64,000 nucleotides of DNA from Calliopum simillimum. Taxonomy: Eukaryota > Arthropoda > Insecta > Diptera > Lauxaniidae. The position numbers and the translations under genes are program-made. A model generated the notes under the pieces. The model was not told the origin of the DNA. It did no database searches and worked only from the letters and a program-made list of their open reading frames with translations. The stretch lies in contig OX638370.1 in assembly GCA_951812925.1 (NCBI GenBank), positions 3,558,001 through 3,622,000 of the forward strand, written 5' to 3'. Below, piece after piece: positions 13,053 through 25,345 of the stretch. Each line of letters starts with the position of its first letter. The stretch's first letter is position 1.

Positions 13053-13543
13053 ACTGCAGTAAAAATATGAGACAGTCTACAAAAAACACTAGCTCACGGT
13101 TAGTAATAACCCAAAACTAGTGAAAAAAGGATGCAGTGGGGGCCAGTTTGATATCAGTATGTAGTTTGTAGGGGCAAATAAATTTGAATCGTGAAGAAAA
13201 AAAATCAACAATTTGTGTCACTTGATTGGTGCGTCAAAATAAAGTATGAAAAAAAAAATGAAATTAATGAATTAATTTTTGTTAATGCTATTATGAATGT
13301 AATTTAACGTTATTTAATTTGTTTTAAGAAAACATGAATCCAAATCAAAAAAAAATATTACTATAGGACTACTTCAAACCACAACTAGCTCTGGACTGGT
13401 GTAAAAGTAATGCATAAGGGGTCAATTGCAATTTTGTAGGACATCAACGCACAAAAAACAAAAGGAATTGAAGTCGGACTAGTACTGGTTAGTAGAAGAC
13501 CAGTTAATGGACTACTCTTAAACTAGTTCATTTGTCTACAGGG
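13053..13543. mobile_element. Possible non-autonomous DNA transposon with CTAGT-rich ends
   Basis: The right end reads ACTAGTTCATTTGTCTACAGGG and the left end CACTGCAGT. Both ends carry repeated ACTAGT or GGACTA motifs. The style matches 24777-25601 (CCCTGCA/TGTAGG ends with GACTAG repeats). The left boundary is weak. Confidence 0.4.
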
Positions 13544-13639
13544 AATATTTGAGTAGTATTTTTAAAAAAAGATAGAAAGAGAACAGTGTATAAAAAAAAA
13601 CAATATATATTTAATACACAAAATTTACCCACACGTTTG

Positions 13640-13690
13640 CCATGGACCCAGGTTCAATCCCAGGGCAAGTGATTTTTTCCTTAATTTTTT
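13640..13690 (+). other. tRNA-like module 3 (box B)
   Basis: CCCAGGTTCAATCCCAGGG holds a box B-like GGTTCAATCCC at 13651-13661, followed by T-rich sequence at 13673. No convincing box A. Confidence 0.4.
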
Positions 13691-13924
13691 TATTACAATT
13701 TTTGTTTTAGGTACTTTGTTTTTTAATTTACTCGTCTATTCTCCTTTCTTTAATTTATTGACTTTTGTTGAACTGAAATCGAATACACACTGATTCTTTG
13801 TAAGGCTGTAGGAAGCATTCGAATATCAAATTCTCTTTGGACAAATTTTTTACCTCTTCATCATATAGTTCAATTGACTAGAGGTCTTATGAGTTCGTAA
13901 TTGTAAGTAAAAATAATATGTTTC

Positions 13925-13995
13925 TATTTATTGCACGGACGGTCATAGGTTCAATTCCTAGTGCGGTCAGTTAATTTTTTTTTTTTTTTTTTAAT
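13925..13995 (+). other. tRNA-like module 4 (box B plus poly(T))
   Basis: GCACGGACGGTCATAGGTTC and the following AATTCCTAGTGCGGTCAG contain box B GGTTCAATTCC at 13948-13958, with a T run of about 19 from 13974. The core GGACGGTC-TAGGTTCA is shared with module 7 at 26.7 kb, so the two belong to one repeat family. Confidence 0.5.
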
Positions 13996-15540
13996 TAAGA
14001 AGAACGATTACTGCCGCATTACAAACAAGGGATTTCAAACGCCTTTTTCCTGCGGTTGAACAGAATGAATAGCTTTTACTGCGAGAAACGCTTATTGGTG
14101 AAAAAAAAGCAACTCAGAAGGCTTTTCGAAGCAATTCATTTCCCCTTGGGGCTATATAAGTACATGTAAGTGTTTGTGTGAAGTTCAATATGCAAAAGTT
14201 TCAAATTTAATGGAATTTTACGTACGTTATTTATGCATTGTAGCATGGTATAAACAACAAAAAATATTGCATTTTAAATATCCTGTGCGTATTCACCACT
14301 TTAGCCTACGCAGTGCAGGATAATGCTGAAAATATTAATTGCATTTATTTGTTATACAAAAAGAAATCTGACAAAATGAGATATAAAACAATACTTTAAA
14401 GTGCCAACAGGATTTCATTACTCAACTTAAAAGGAGCTGAAGTATTTGGCGTTAAACTTTTTTAAAACAGACTTTGCACATCCAGTTTTTCATACAATTT
14501 CATAAATTTGCACAAAATTCAATTTGTATACCTAGAAACTCTTTTTATTTGAATTTGCTTGATAATTTTAAAGAAATTCTGTAGACATTTTGCCACAACA
14601 ATTTATTCACATAGCCCATAATAAGCTCACTACAAAATCACATCATTTTCTCAAATTGACCGCTATAAATTTCTTTCTTTTTTTCAGATTTACTTCCTTA
14701 AATAACTGATGTGCAGCTTTTACATAAATTGAATTCAAAATCGATGTCTACATGTCCTGTCAAAAGTAAAATGTATGCATAGAGTTCATTAAATACATTT
14801 GCAACATATGCTTATACCCTCATTATAGACACGCACACACACAAGCCCAGACACAAACACATGCAGGCAAACATAAGTTAAATCGATCAAATGGCAAGTC
14901 ACTGAAATTTAGTCTGCATGATGTGCCTTCAAACCATCCATGTACGCGAGCCATATAAAAATCAACAATAATCAGCAATGCGAACATCATCAATAAAACG
15001 AAAAACCAGCGCAGGAAAAAAAGGACCACGCCACGTATGTAAGTAGCCAAAAATAGCAAACGAGAGCAGCGCAAAAAAAAGGGTACTTTTCGTTACGTGC
15101 CTACAAGCAAATAGGCAGGTTTGTGCCATTTCTTTCTTGTACGTCAAAAAAGAAAACTAAATAAAGGATTTACTGATCCTTTTTTTTCTTGCTCTTTTTT
15201 CTTTTTTGGTACTATGTGTGGACATTCTGTCAACATTTTTATATGTGATTTAGATTTGATTTCTGCTCACGCATCGTTGACAGCATAAAAAAATTATTTT
15301 CATTTCTATTTTCAATCACATTTTTATTCATTTTTTGTTTGTGTTGCCTTTATTTTGCGACAATCATTGAGTGACTGATGTTGGGATTAACCCATTCTAT
15401 GTCAGTTGTTTTCTATACAAATAAAAGCATTAGCTTTCTGGGAACAATAGGCAGTATTGCGATCAGCTGAGCTCACCCGAGGAAGCACATTGTCCTCTTT
15501 CAGTCTGCTCAAGAAGCTTAACAACTGAGAAAGTCGAAAA

Positions 15541-16055
15541 GTGATGAGAAAATCGAAAAATTATGAAAAATTCGGAAAATTATGAGAAAGTCGATGGATG
15601 ATGAGAAAATCGAAAAATTATGAAAAAATTAATAAAATGTTGAAAATTATGAGAAAGTCGAAAAATTATGAGAAAAGCGAAAAATTATGAGGAAGTCGAA
15701 AAATTATGAGTCGAAAAATTATGAGAAAAGTGAAAAGTTATGAAAAAGACGAAAAATTATGAAAAAATCGAAAAATTATGAAAAAATGTGAGAAAATCGA
15801 AAAATTATGAAAAAGTCGAATAATAATGAGAATGTCGAAGCATTATGAGAAAAAGTGAGAAAATCGAAAAATTATGCTAAAATCGAAAAAATATGAGAAA
15901 TTCGAAAAATTATGAAAAAATGTGAGAAAATCGAAAAATTATGTGAAAATCGAAAAATTATGAATAAAGTCGAAAAATTATGAGAAAGTTATGAGAAAAT
16001 CCAAAAATTATGAAAATTCGAAAATTATGAGAAATTCGAAAAATTATGAGAGTTA
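15541..16055 (+). repeat. 19-bp minisatellite array 1
   Basis: About 25 imperfect copies of GAGAAAATCGAAAAATTAT, with A-run and single-base variation and some partial units. It has the same 19-base period and TCGAAAAAT core as the arrays at 18.4 and 20.8 kb, but ends in TTAT rather than GTTC. Confidence 0.9.
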
Positions 16056-17941
16056 TCTAACGATATATGTTGTATGCTCTTTACATGCTCGGTTAGTACA
16101 AGTAAAGCTGTGAAGTCCAAATTTCCATTTTTAAAAATTTGCCGGGAAATTTTCGAATATAAAATTTTGAAAGTCGAAAACCAACGTATTTTCAAATAAT
16201 CAATATTAACATCAAGATCAGGAACTTTCTATCAAGCTAAGCATAAAATGTGTTAAGCAACATATCTGCTTATGCTCACACGAAAACATCGCTCATTTTT
16301 GTAGCGCATATAATATAAACTGGCAACAACAAAATGGCAACAACAAAATGGCAACAACAGCGGTAGCAGCAAAAGCAACTGCGCAAATCGTTAATTTCAA
16401 TTTTCCAGCTAAAAACACAGACTGCATCCTGCGAACACATACTCGCACATATCCTGCCAAGTTTATGTCTCACGCGTAAATTTTATGAGCCAGTAACATC
16501 TTAAGGTACTTGAAGTGAATTGAATTAAAGTAGAAAGAGGAGCAACAAAAAAAAATGATTTATTTAATCAGACAAACAGACAAAGTCAGACAAATGGACA
16601 GAGACAAAGAAAGCAAAAAGATTTCGCTTGCGATTTTTTTATAGCAAATAAACGATAAATAAAATTACCGCTTTGAGTGCACGCACATAGGCACACACTT
16701 ATACGCATACGCATACAGAGAAGTTTTTCTTTTCTTCACATACAAGCATTCATATGTGGATGATGATGTGGTAGCCATGTCTACAGAGGCCCTTTGCGTC
16801 AGACACATAATAAGCAGCTTGAACGGCAAATGATTTCATTACTTGAGGCAAATGTTAAGGGGCGAAACGTTGAAGAAAAATCTAGAGCGTAGGCACCAAG
16901 GCTACCTGATGTTGTTGTATGTAGTCTTAACAGTTGCAAGGAAACAGGAAACGGATATTGTGCGTAAAATTATGGGCTGTAAAGTGAAATGCCATTGGCA
17001 ATATACGGATACATAAATGAAAGTAGAGTAATTTTTGAATGAAAAAAGAACGCGTAGATTTATACATAAAAGTTGTTTTAAATGAAACAGAATACTTAGA
17101 AATATGCACATATAGCAACTTGAAAAAATTTAAAGAGAATTTTTAAAGCTTAGCAACAACAACTTTTATTCTGAGTATTTTAGAATTCCTTGTTTAAACA
17201 ATTCTTATTAATATATGAATATGAGATAAATAATTAATTTAAATTATAAAATAAAAAAAAAGAACCTAAATAAAAAAATTTTTTTATGTATGTATAACTG
17301 TAGCCAAGGCCAGTTTAATGCAAAAAAGCAACAAAAAATTTGACAAAGTAAAAAAAAACTGAATAAAACTCACCGTGTCAAATAATAAATCAACATTTAT
17401 TTAAATGTTTATTACATAGTTCTTTTTAAAACTTTTCCTCTACAACAATTAAATGCCTGCATACTTTGTGGGGAGCTTACTAAAGTGTGCTGACGTATAC
17501 GTTCATATGTAGGTAGTTATTTTACTACTACGCATGATGATTTTATGAGCTTATATTCAAATGTACCAGCAGTTTAAATCTGTGTTTATTTTTCGGTTTG
17601 CTGCATGCAATTTGATTTAGAGTTTAAGTATCGTCGAGTGTTTTGACTTACGATATTTTGCCATTAATAATATCTGCAAATGGTCGTTGAAGCAACAAAA
17701 ACAATCGGAAAAGTCATACGTAGTGAGATAAAAATCAACGCATAAAATCCCATGACAGCAAAAGATGTATCCAACGGAACTTTACCGAAAATCAAGAAGA
17801 TCTCGACTACTAATGCGGTCGACATCTGCCTTCTTTCGTCCAAACAATCCAAAATACAAAGCAAAATTGAAGACCGCCTTGTCTTGGAATTGCAAGAGGC
17901 CAGTCTGCAAATCAATGCATCCAAGTTGATGTTTACAAAAA
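16056..17941. other. Intergenic sequence between repeats
   Basis: Three short tandem copies of AAAATGGCAACAAC near 16330. Opposed open frames around 17664-17978 are probably chance. Confidence 0.5.
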
Positions 17942-18345
17942 AAAGGTCCCAGTAATATAGCCTTTTATAATTTTTCATTTTTTATTTGTTTTTTTCAATT
18001 CCCGTTAAATTTTCTTTAATTTGGTAGTTCATACGAACTTTTAAATTTAAGGTAGGAAAAAGTACTTTTCTATGTAATGCATGCGCTGCGCTCCATATGA
18101 TTTGCGTCCTTTATCTGTTGGAGACTTCAAATGGACTGTTCTTAAAAAGTATTCTTTTCTGACCTCAATTTAAAAAAATTTTATGATAATGTGCTACCGA
18201 ATATAAGGAAATTTAACGAGAATTTCAAAAATAAATTCTAAAAGAGTATGTTAATAGGACCATTTTCATACTAAAATGGCCACCAAAGTCAGAAAAAAGA
18301 AAAAAATGTAAAACAACAATTTTAAAGGTCCAGAACTTTGCGAAA
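17942..18345. mobile_element. Foldback core, relative of the element at 54.4-55.4 kb
   Basis: GGTCCCAGTAATATAGCC on the left and the complement ending TTAATAGGACC near 18265 open a palindrome centred near 18105. It includes CCCGTTAAATTTTCTTTAAT-type arms and the flank CTAAAATGGCCACCAAAGTC, all of which recur at 54690-55065. It runs directly into minisatellite array 2. Confidence 0.7.
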
Positions 18346-18364
18346 TACAACTTTAAAACCTATA

Positions 18365-19330
18365 GAACTCGAAAAATTTTCAAAGAGTCAAAAAATGTTT
18401 CAATAAGACAAAAAATGCTCAAAAAGTCTAAAAATGTGCATTTAGTCAAAAAAATTTCAAAAAGCATAAAAATGCTCAATAAGTCGAAAAATTTTCAAAA
18501 AGTCGAAAAGTGTTCAAAAAGTTTAAAAATACTCAATAAGTCGAAAAATGTCCAAAGAGTCAAAAAATGTTTCAAAAAGTCAAATCATGTTCAAAAAGTC
18601 TAAAAATGTTAAATAAGTCAACAAATGTTCAAAAAATCAAAAAATATTCAAGAACTGTTCAATAAGTTGAAAAATATTCAAAAAGTCGAAAAATGTTCTA
18701 TAAGTCGACAATGTTAATAAGTCAAAAAATGTTCAACAAGTCGAAAAATGTTCAAAAAGTCTAGAAATGTTCAATAAGTCAAAAAATGTTGTATGAATCG
18801 AACAATGTTCAAAAAGTCAAAAAATGTTCAATAAGTCGAAAATGTTCAAAAAGTCGAAAAATGTTCAATAAGTCAAAAAATGTTCAATAAGTCGAAAAAT
18901 GTTCAAAAAGTCAAAAAATATTCAATAAGTCAAAAAATTTTCAATAAATCGAACAATGTTCAAAAAGTCCAAAAATGTTCAATAAGTCAAAAAATGTTCA
19001 ATAAATCGAACAATGTTCAAAAAGTCGAAAAATGTTCAATAAGTCAAACAATGTTCAGAAACTCAAAAAATGTTCAAAAAGTCAAAAAATTTTCAAAATA
19101 TCGAAAAATATTCAAAAAGTCTAGAAATGTTCAATAAGTTGAAAAATATTCGAAAAGTCGACAAATGTTCTAAAAGTCGAACAATATTCAATAAGTCTAG
19201 AAATGTTCAATAAGTCGAAAAATGTTCAAAAAGCCGAAAAATTTACAAAAAGTCAAAAAAATTTAAATAAGTTGAAAAATGTTAAATAAATTTAAAAATG
19301 CTTAATAACGCGAAAAAATTCAAATAGTTA
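18365..19330 (+). repeat. 19-bp minisatellite array 2
   Basis: Around 50 imperfect tandem copies of AAAAAGTCGAAAAATGTTC and variants (AATAAGTC, AAAAAATGTTC). Three units equal 57 bases, or 19 codons, so stop-poor frames (KNVQKV...) appear on the plus strand; these are not taken as genes. Confidence 0.92.
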
Positions 19331-20769
19331 TTTAAATTTCGCGTTTAAAGAAAAAATTTCAGTTCAAAAGAGTCAAAATGAGCAGAAATTAGCTTGATAA
19401 TACCCGAGAGCCCAATGCATGATTCAAAAAATATCTACTACGCTTTTCCGGCATATCGTTTTTTTATTTACGCAAACACTTACGAACTATTACATTGGGG
19501 AAAAGTTAATAATTTCGCATGCATACACACACATTCACATTTTTTGCTTTTTTTTTGTCCTTTTGCGTTTTGTTGCATGTTTTTATTTGTGGCTTAACAT
19601 AAAAAAAATTAACAAGCTTTTGATTTGTATGTTTTTGTTTCATTTTTTTCTGTTTCTTTTTTATTGTTTTATTATTTATATTTCATAACGCAACCTCAAA
19701 TTAAGTGCACACATACATATACAACACTTAAGCTCAGTCATATGCACACATTTGTGGAAGTGCAAACGTTGAGTGCTTTTAGGCGCAACATAAAAGTAAA
19801 TAGCAAAGTACAGTGTGCGAAATAATATCAAATGTGTGGATAATAATAAAAATGTATGAACTCAGTTCATATATAGACTGTTTTATGAGTGAGAAATACA
19901 AATAATAGTGTTAAGTACATTTAGACTGCGAAAAAAAGGACATTGTAAGGACATTGAACTTAACAAATAAATTATTTTAGTTTTTGTTGCTATGTTAATC
20001 AAAGTACAATTCTTTGACTTAAGCTCAATTGCGTTTAAATTTTCCAAACTTTAAGCGTTTACAAAAAGTCAAATTCATATAAAAAACTGCATTTCAATTG
20101 TGCTACTAAAAACAGAAAACGAAAAACAAAGCATCATAATTCATGCTCCATCCAAAACAAATGCCACATTTTATTGCCATATGCTCTGTTGCAGCAGCAG
20201 CAGTTGCGTCATAAAATCGTGAAGAAAATAAAAATTACAAAATTTGAATTCGACACAACTTCGACTAGTCGATTCCTTGCCAATTATGCGCCATTAAAGT
20301 ATCCCATAGTAAGCTGTGTCCTTGTGCGTGTGTGCAGTTGGAATTTTGTTTTTTGTTCTTTTGTCAGCTGCATGTATATTTGAGTGCTGGCTGCTTGACT
20401 TTGCAGGCCAGGAACCGCAAGACACATTTTTCGATTTTAAATGCGTTTTCAATGGACGCCAGCCACTGCCATAAATGAAATATGTACGCCATAGCGCACA
20501 CACATAAATCTTGGTACACACAATCTGTGTGAGTTTTGCTTAAGTGTTGGTTTATTTTTATTGTTGTCATTGTATTGTGCTGCACTGTAATGTTCTTTTT
20601 AAGTGTGAATATTATTTTTATTGCCATTCTTTTAGTTATGTATATCAAATGTACTGAAAATGATTTTATCCTTAACAAGATCAGCGAATTTTAACGAAAT
20701 GGTCGAATGTGAACTCATTCGTTATGTTATTACGGAGAAGCTGCTAAGAGCCAAAACTTTTCTTGTAAT
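19331..20769. other. Spacer between the two main 19-bp arrays
   Basis: About 1.4 kb of A+T-rich sequence with no 19-bp units. Open frames of up to 104 codons show no family features. Confidence 0.5.
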
Positions 20770-21725
20770 ATTGGAAAATCGAAAAACCCAGAAAATATTG
20801 AAAAAGTCAGCAAATGTTTCAGCAAATGTTAAAAAGTCAAAAATGTTCAATAAGTCCAGAAATGTTCAATAAGTCGAAAAATGTTCAAGAAGTCGAAAAA
20901 TGTTCAAAAAGTCGAAAAATGTTCAAAAAGTCGAAAAAATCTTTCTAAAGTCAAAAAATGTTCAATAAGTCGAAAAATGTTCAATAAGTCAAAAAATGTT
21001 CAATAAGTCGAAAAATGTTCAACAAGTCGAATTTGTTCAATAGGTAAGTCGAAAAATGTTCAAGAAGTCGAAAAATGTTCAAAAAGTCGAAAAATGTTCA
21101 AAAAGTCGAAAAAATCTTTCTAAACGTGAAAAATGTTCAAAAAGTCAAAAAATGTTCAATAAGTCGAAAAATGTTCAAGAAGTCGAAAAATGTTCAAAAA
21201 GTCGAAAAATGTTCAAAAAGTCGAAAAAATCTTTCTAAAGTCAAAAAATGTTCAATAAGTCGAAAAATGTTCAATAAGTCAAAAAATGTTCAATAAGTCG
21301 AAAAATGTTCAACAAGTCGAATTTGTTCAATAGGTAAGTCGAAAAATGTTCAATAAGTCGAAAAATGTTCAAAAAGACGAAAAAATTTTAAAAAGTCAAA
21401 AAACGCTCAATAAGTTGAAAAATGTTCAAAAAGTCGAAAAATTTTCAAAAAGTCGAAAAATGTTGAAAAAGTCGAAAAATGTTCAAAAAGTGAAAAAATC
21501 TTTCTAAACGTGAAAAATTTTCAAAAAGTCCAAAAATGTTCAACAAGTCAAAAAAATGGTCAAAAAGTAGAAAAATTTTCAAAAATAAAAAAAATTGTTA
21601 AAAAAACCAAAAATGTTCAGTATGTCGAAAATATTGAGAATTTCGCAAAAATTTTTAAAAGCTAAACGATTAAATAAAAATCGACATATGTTGAGAAATC
21701 AGAAAATTTTGAAAAGTCGAAAGAA
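20770..21725 (+). repeat. 19-bp minisatellite array 3 with 290-bp higher-order repeat
   Basis: Same unit as array 2. Marker variants recur at exactly 290 bases: CTTTCTAAAGTC at 20941 and 21231, and AACAAGTCGAATTTGTTC at 21021 and 21311. So a block of about 15 units was duplicated in tandem. Another variant (CTTTCTAAACGTG) occurs near 21115 and 21501. Confidence 0.92.
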
Positions 21726-24589
21726 CTCGCAAAAGTAAAATAAAGTTGAATGGCTGCTACTAAGGAATGGCACTGCTAGTGGCCTAAATTCTTACGTTCA
21801 TTTTCTATTGAATATTCTTTTTATTTGAATGCCATAACATGTATGTAAATACAAACACGTTTCATTTGTGACCTTGCAAGCATACAAGAAATACCAACTG
21901 CCACTGAGCCAAATACTTGCATACATTTCTTTATCCTTAAACAGAATCAATTGTTTCTGAATACTTTAACTACGACAAAAAAAAACAAACGTACAACCAA
22001 ATAGCCAACTGTTACTTCCACACTCAATAACTTTCAGAAATTTCTCATCACAACACTCACTCACACTAACACAACCTCTTGGTTGGCATTATATTAATTT
22101 CATCCATAACTTCCATTCAACGCGCACACACTGCTTTCGTGTACAAATAAGCGCGCCATAATTATTTGAAATGATGACGACTGTCAATTTAATGTCGCAT
22201 GCTGTGAATAATAAATTTCATTCAAGTCAGTCAGTCAAGCTGAGCAGCAGAGCACAGGCAGGCCGTGGATATGAACCCACTCGCCACAGTATAAATCAAC
22301 AGCTAAAGCAGCTTAAAATTGTGCTTAAAGACATTTTGACGCATGATACTCTCATCGGCTGGTACTCATTCGTACCTACATACCTACTACAAACGGAAAC
22401 GGAAACGAACTTTGACATCGCATTACAAATGATGAGCATGACAGCAAAGTGGAAGCTTAAGGTTGAGCATGAGCAGCATTAAGGCATTGGTGAGGTGAGG
22501 TGGGGGGGTGGTTTGCTGGCGGCTACTGTGGTTAAGTAGCATAGTGTAATGCTTTTAGCAAAATACAAAGAGCGAGCACTTGACTGCTTAAACTATTAGC
22601 ATCACTTTTTTGTCGTCGCCTACAGCGTTGAACATCAACAGCGCTGCTACATTGCGACGACAGCATTTTGCACTACCCAAGTACTTCTCGTATAGATAGA
22701 TAGGTTAGGTCGGTCTCTTAGGTGTAGAGTGAAAGATTTCAAGTGCTGATATGGAATTGATAATTGTACGAAGGGATGCTCTTAATGGACTTTGTGGGTT
22801 GCTATAAATTTATGTTATTATTAACAGATACTAACAGAAATGATGGAAGACCATGAATTTACAAAAGTATGTCAGAGCATGCAATTTAGAAAATATATTT
22901 TAATTATATAGTATAATTGTGGCTTTTATAAAGTTTTTTTTTAGCTATCCTCACATCTTTTGCGCAAATATGTATGCTACAACTTTTTTCTTTAGCATAT
23001 ATTTTTGTCGCATCTTAAGCATTTCTTTTGGAGCAGTTTTTGGCATCACATTTGGCAGCCTTGGTCACGCCAACTCCACTTGTTCTCCAAACAAAAATTT
23101 AGTAAGTAATTTCAACATAAAGAAAATCGTGAAAAATGATAAAACATTAAAATTTTTTACCTTAATGCTGCCTTTTTGTTTGTTTTTTGTGAGTGAATTT
23201 TGTTTTACTTTTTCTTGCACTTTTGCGCTTTTTTCAATAATTTCGCTGCTTTTTCGTTTCTTTCATTTTATGACTTTTGCCACCAAAAAAAAAAAGGATT
23301 GCCATAAATTCCGCACAATAAATTTCCATTGGTTTCATTGCCTTTTTTATGGATTGTTTCTATAAATTTTTTGTATGCACATATATACATATATTTTACC
23401 GACCGACGCCAGTGTTGTTGCCGCCGCTTGCAGCAATGCAATTGAAATAAATGTTGCATATTTGCGGAAAAGCCCCTTTCGTATGAGTGCAATAGCAAAA
23501 AAACAAAAGTAAAGAGTAGAAATATTTCACTGATATTTCTCATATTTTTTGCGCCAACCCAGAAGTTCCAAAAGAATATTCGTATGATATGGCAAGAAAA
23601 AATCATACAAAAATATGAACTTGCCCTAGCGAGGGTAAATTTAACAAGGATAATCAGAGAGCTTACTTTTTTGTTGTAGTTATTTCATTGGATGGTTATA
23701 GTATCGGCTTTCGTTTTTTGTTGTTTTTGCATTAAGTTAATAACTTTAGGCCAAAATATTTTATATCTAGCAAATATAAACAAATTTAATAATTCACCAT
23801 TACCATACTACAAACATGCTTATAAGCATGTGTGCTTGTATATGCTTGTATGTTTTTATACTTTTGACTTCATTAATGCTTTTCATATGGTACATGCTCT
23901 CGCATACATACGTAGGTGTATATACTATATATGATTTGTACATACAAATACGCAAATGCTTGATTAATTAGCTAAGTAAGCAAGCTAAATTAGCAGTACA
24001 AATATTTTGTAAGCACGGACGTTCAAAGTGAAATGTGTGTGCATACGAGAGTACATATATTGGTCAACTCATAGCTAGTGCGCCAATACTCATATGGGAC
24101 ATGCTTTGTCAAGTCCAACACCCCACCCTTCCATCGCAGTTTTTCAGATAAAAAGGCTTAACCCAGCTTAAAATGTTCGCTGAGACAATTATTTTACAAT
24201 GCCTTGTAGCAATTTTTCGTTGAGTCTATCGTGCAAAAGATAAGCACTCAACAATTGGATCAATATAAAAAATATGTTTTTTGCTCATATCGTTTTTTCT
24301 TTACAGAATGGATACCCAAATTTGCTTGCAAAATAAAGACCAATTTCTTACAAAATTTTGATGTTAAAAAGTTAGATATTTTTTTGTACACAAAATTCTT
24401 TATATTCAAACAAATATTTGGTAATTATAAAAAAATATACGATTGAACCAATAAAATTGCTCAAATATGCCGCTCGTCAAATAATATCAAATATTCGATT
24501 CGTTTATATCAAATATATTATTTGTTAACTTTAACCAAATTTTGTTGTATGTAATCATACTGTTTTCTCAGTGTAGTATAGATACAAAA
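21726..24589. other. Intergenic sequence, no feature supported
   Basis: It includes a 103-codon frame at 22171-22482 and a 148-codon frame at 22919-23365. The latter is Phe-rich because of T runs. Neither resembles a known protein. Confidence 0.5.
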
Positions 24590-24765
24590 ATTATTTTTTT
24601 CCGTTTTTCAACTCCATGGTCGGAAAAACAATTTTTTACTCAGAATCAAGACATCTTACAAAAAAAGTATTAACAGCATAAAATGCTTCAAATTGTCCAT
24701 AAAAAATATCCAAAAATTCTAAGAAAAATGCACACGTATTTTTTGACGATTCTAAGCATTTCATG
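24590..24765. repeat. Fragment of a dispersed repeat
   Basis: It contains TCGGAAAAACAATTTTTTAC and CACGTATTTTTTGACGATTC followed by TAAGCATTT. The same two blocks are found in the foldback at 36798-37107. It lies immediately left of the element at 24777. Confidence 0.5.
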
Positions 24766-25114
24766 CCTTATACCTTCCCTGCATTACCGCAGACTATTCC
24801 AAAACTAGTCTGCAAACCACTCCATGGGAGGATCCGACTAGTCCAAATTCTGATTCCATCACTTATAAAGTTCTATTTATGTTTAATATTGTGTGTCATC
24901 GGCGTAACCAATTGTATCCTTATGCATTACAATCGGACTAGAAAAAGGTCAATTGTCTATTGTACATTCGGACCAGAAAAAGGCCAATTTTTTTTGTTTT
25001 ATTGTATTTATAAATTTCAACAAATTTAATTTGAAATTCAAATTTTACACAAAAATTTCAAAAGTTTTCATAGTCGATTGTGCTAAAGAGTTTATTATAT
25101 ATTTCTGAACAATG

Positions 25115-25165
25115 TGTTCCGGGTTCGAATCTCAGTGTGGATGCAAATTTTTTTTATTAATTTTT
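25115..25165 (+). other. tRNA-like module 5 (box B plus T run)
   Basis: GTTCCGGGTTCGAATCTCAG contains GGTTCGAATCT at 25122-25132, followed by an eight-T run from 25149. No clear box A upstream. Confidence 0.45.
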
Positions 25166-25269
25166 TAGTATTTTACACTTCGGCTATATTGGACATATGA
25201 TTTATTTTCTGCTCCGAAAACTCTTCAGACAAATTGTGTACAGATTAATAGAAATTTAAAAATTGGAAG

Positions 25270-25345
25270 TGAAAATCACCGAGTGGAGGATTTGAACCCA
25301 GGCCTTTCGACGCTGCGCAAGTCACTAGGCCGATTCACTATTGTT
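25270..25345 (-). other. tRNA-like module 6 (box A/box B)
   Basis: On the minus strand AATCGGCCTAGTGACTTGCG (box A-like) is followed by CCTGGGTTCAAATCC (box B, complement at 25288-25301) and a CACTCGGTGA tail. The two boxes are spaced as in a tRNA-derived promoter. It lies within the element at 24777-25601. Confidence 0.55.

Noticed and set aside
13053..13543. Firm pairing of terminal repeats in the CTAGT-rich element
   Set aside because: The left end matches the right end poorly; kept only as a low-confidence feature.
18415..21296. Lys/Ser/Asn-rich open frames (KNVQKVEKCSKSRK-type) over the 19-bp arrays
   Set aside because: A 19-base unit repeats every 57 bases in frame, so stop-poor frames arise automatically. 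There is no start context, splice sites or non-repeat flanking coding sequence.
15541..21725. Regularly repeated short units as a CRISPR array
   Set aside because: The units are head-to-tail without unique spacers, and the DNA is from an insect nuclear genome.
22171..22482. 103-codon open frame, a possible small gene
   Set aside because: No family resemblance, no repeat of the frame in neighbours, and no splice or codon-use support. A GGTTCATATCC-like match inside it (complement near 22267) lacks box A and a T run.
22919..23365. 148-codon Phe-rich open frame resembling a membrane protein
   Set aside because: The hydrophobicity comes from T-rich DNA. No conserved motif and no gene context.
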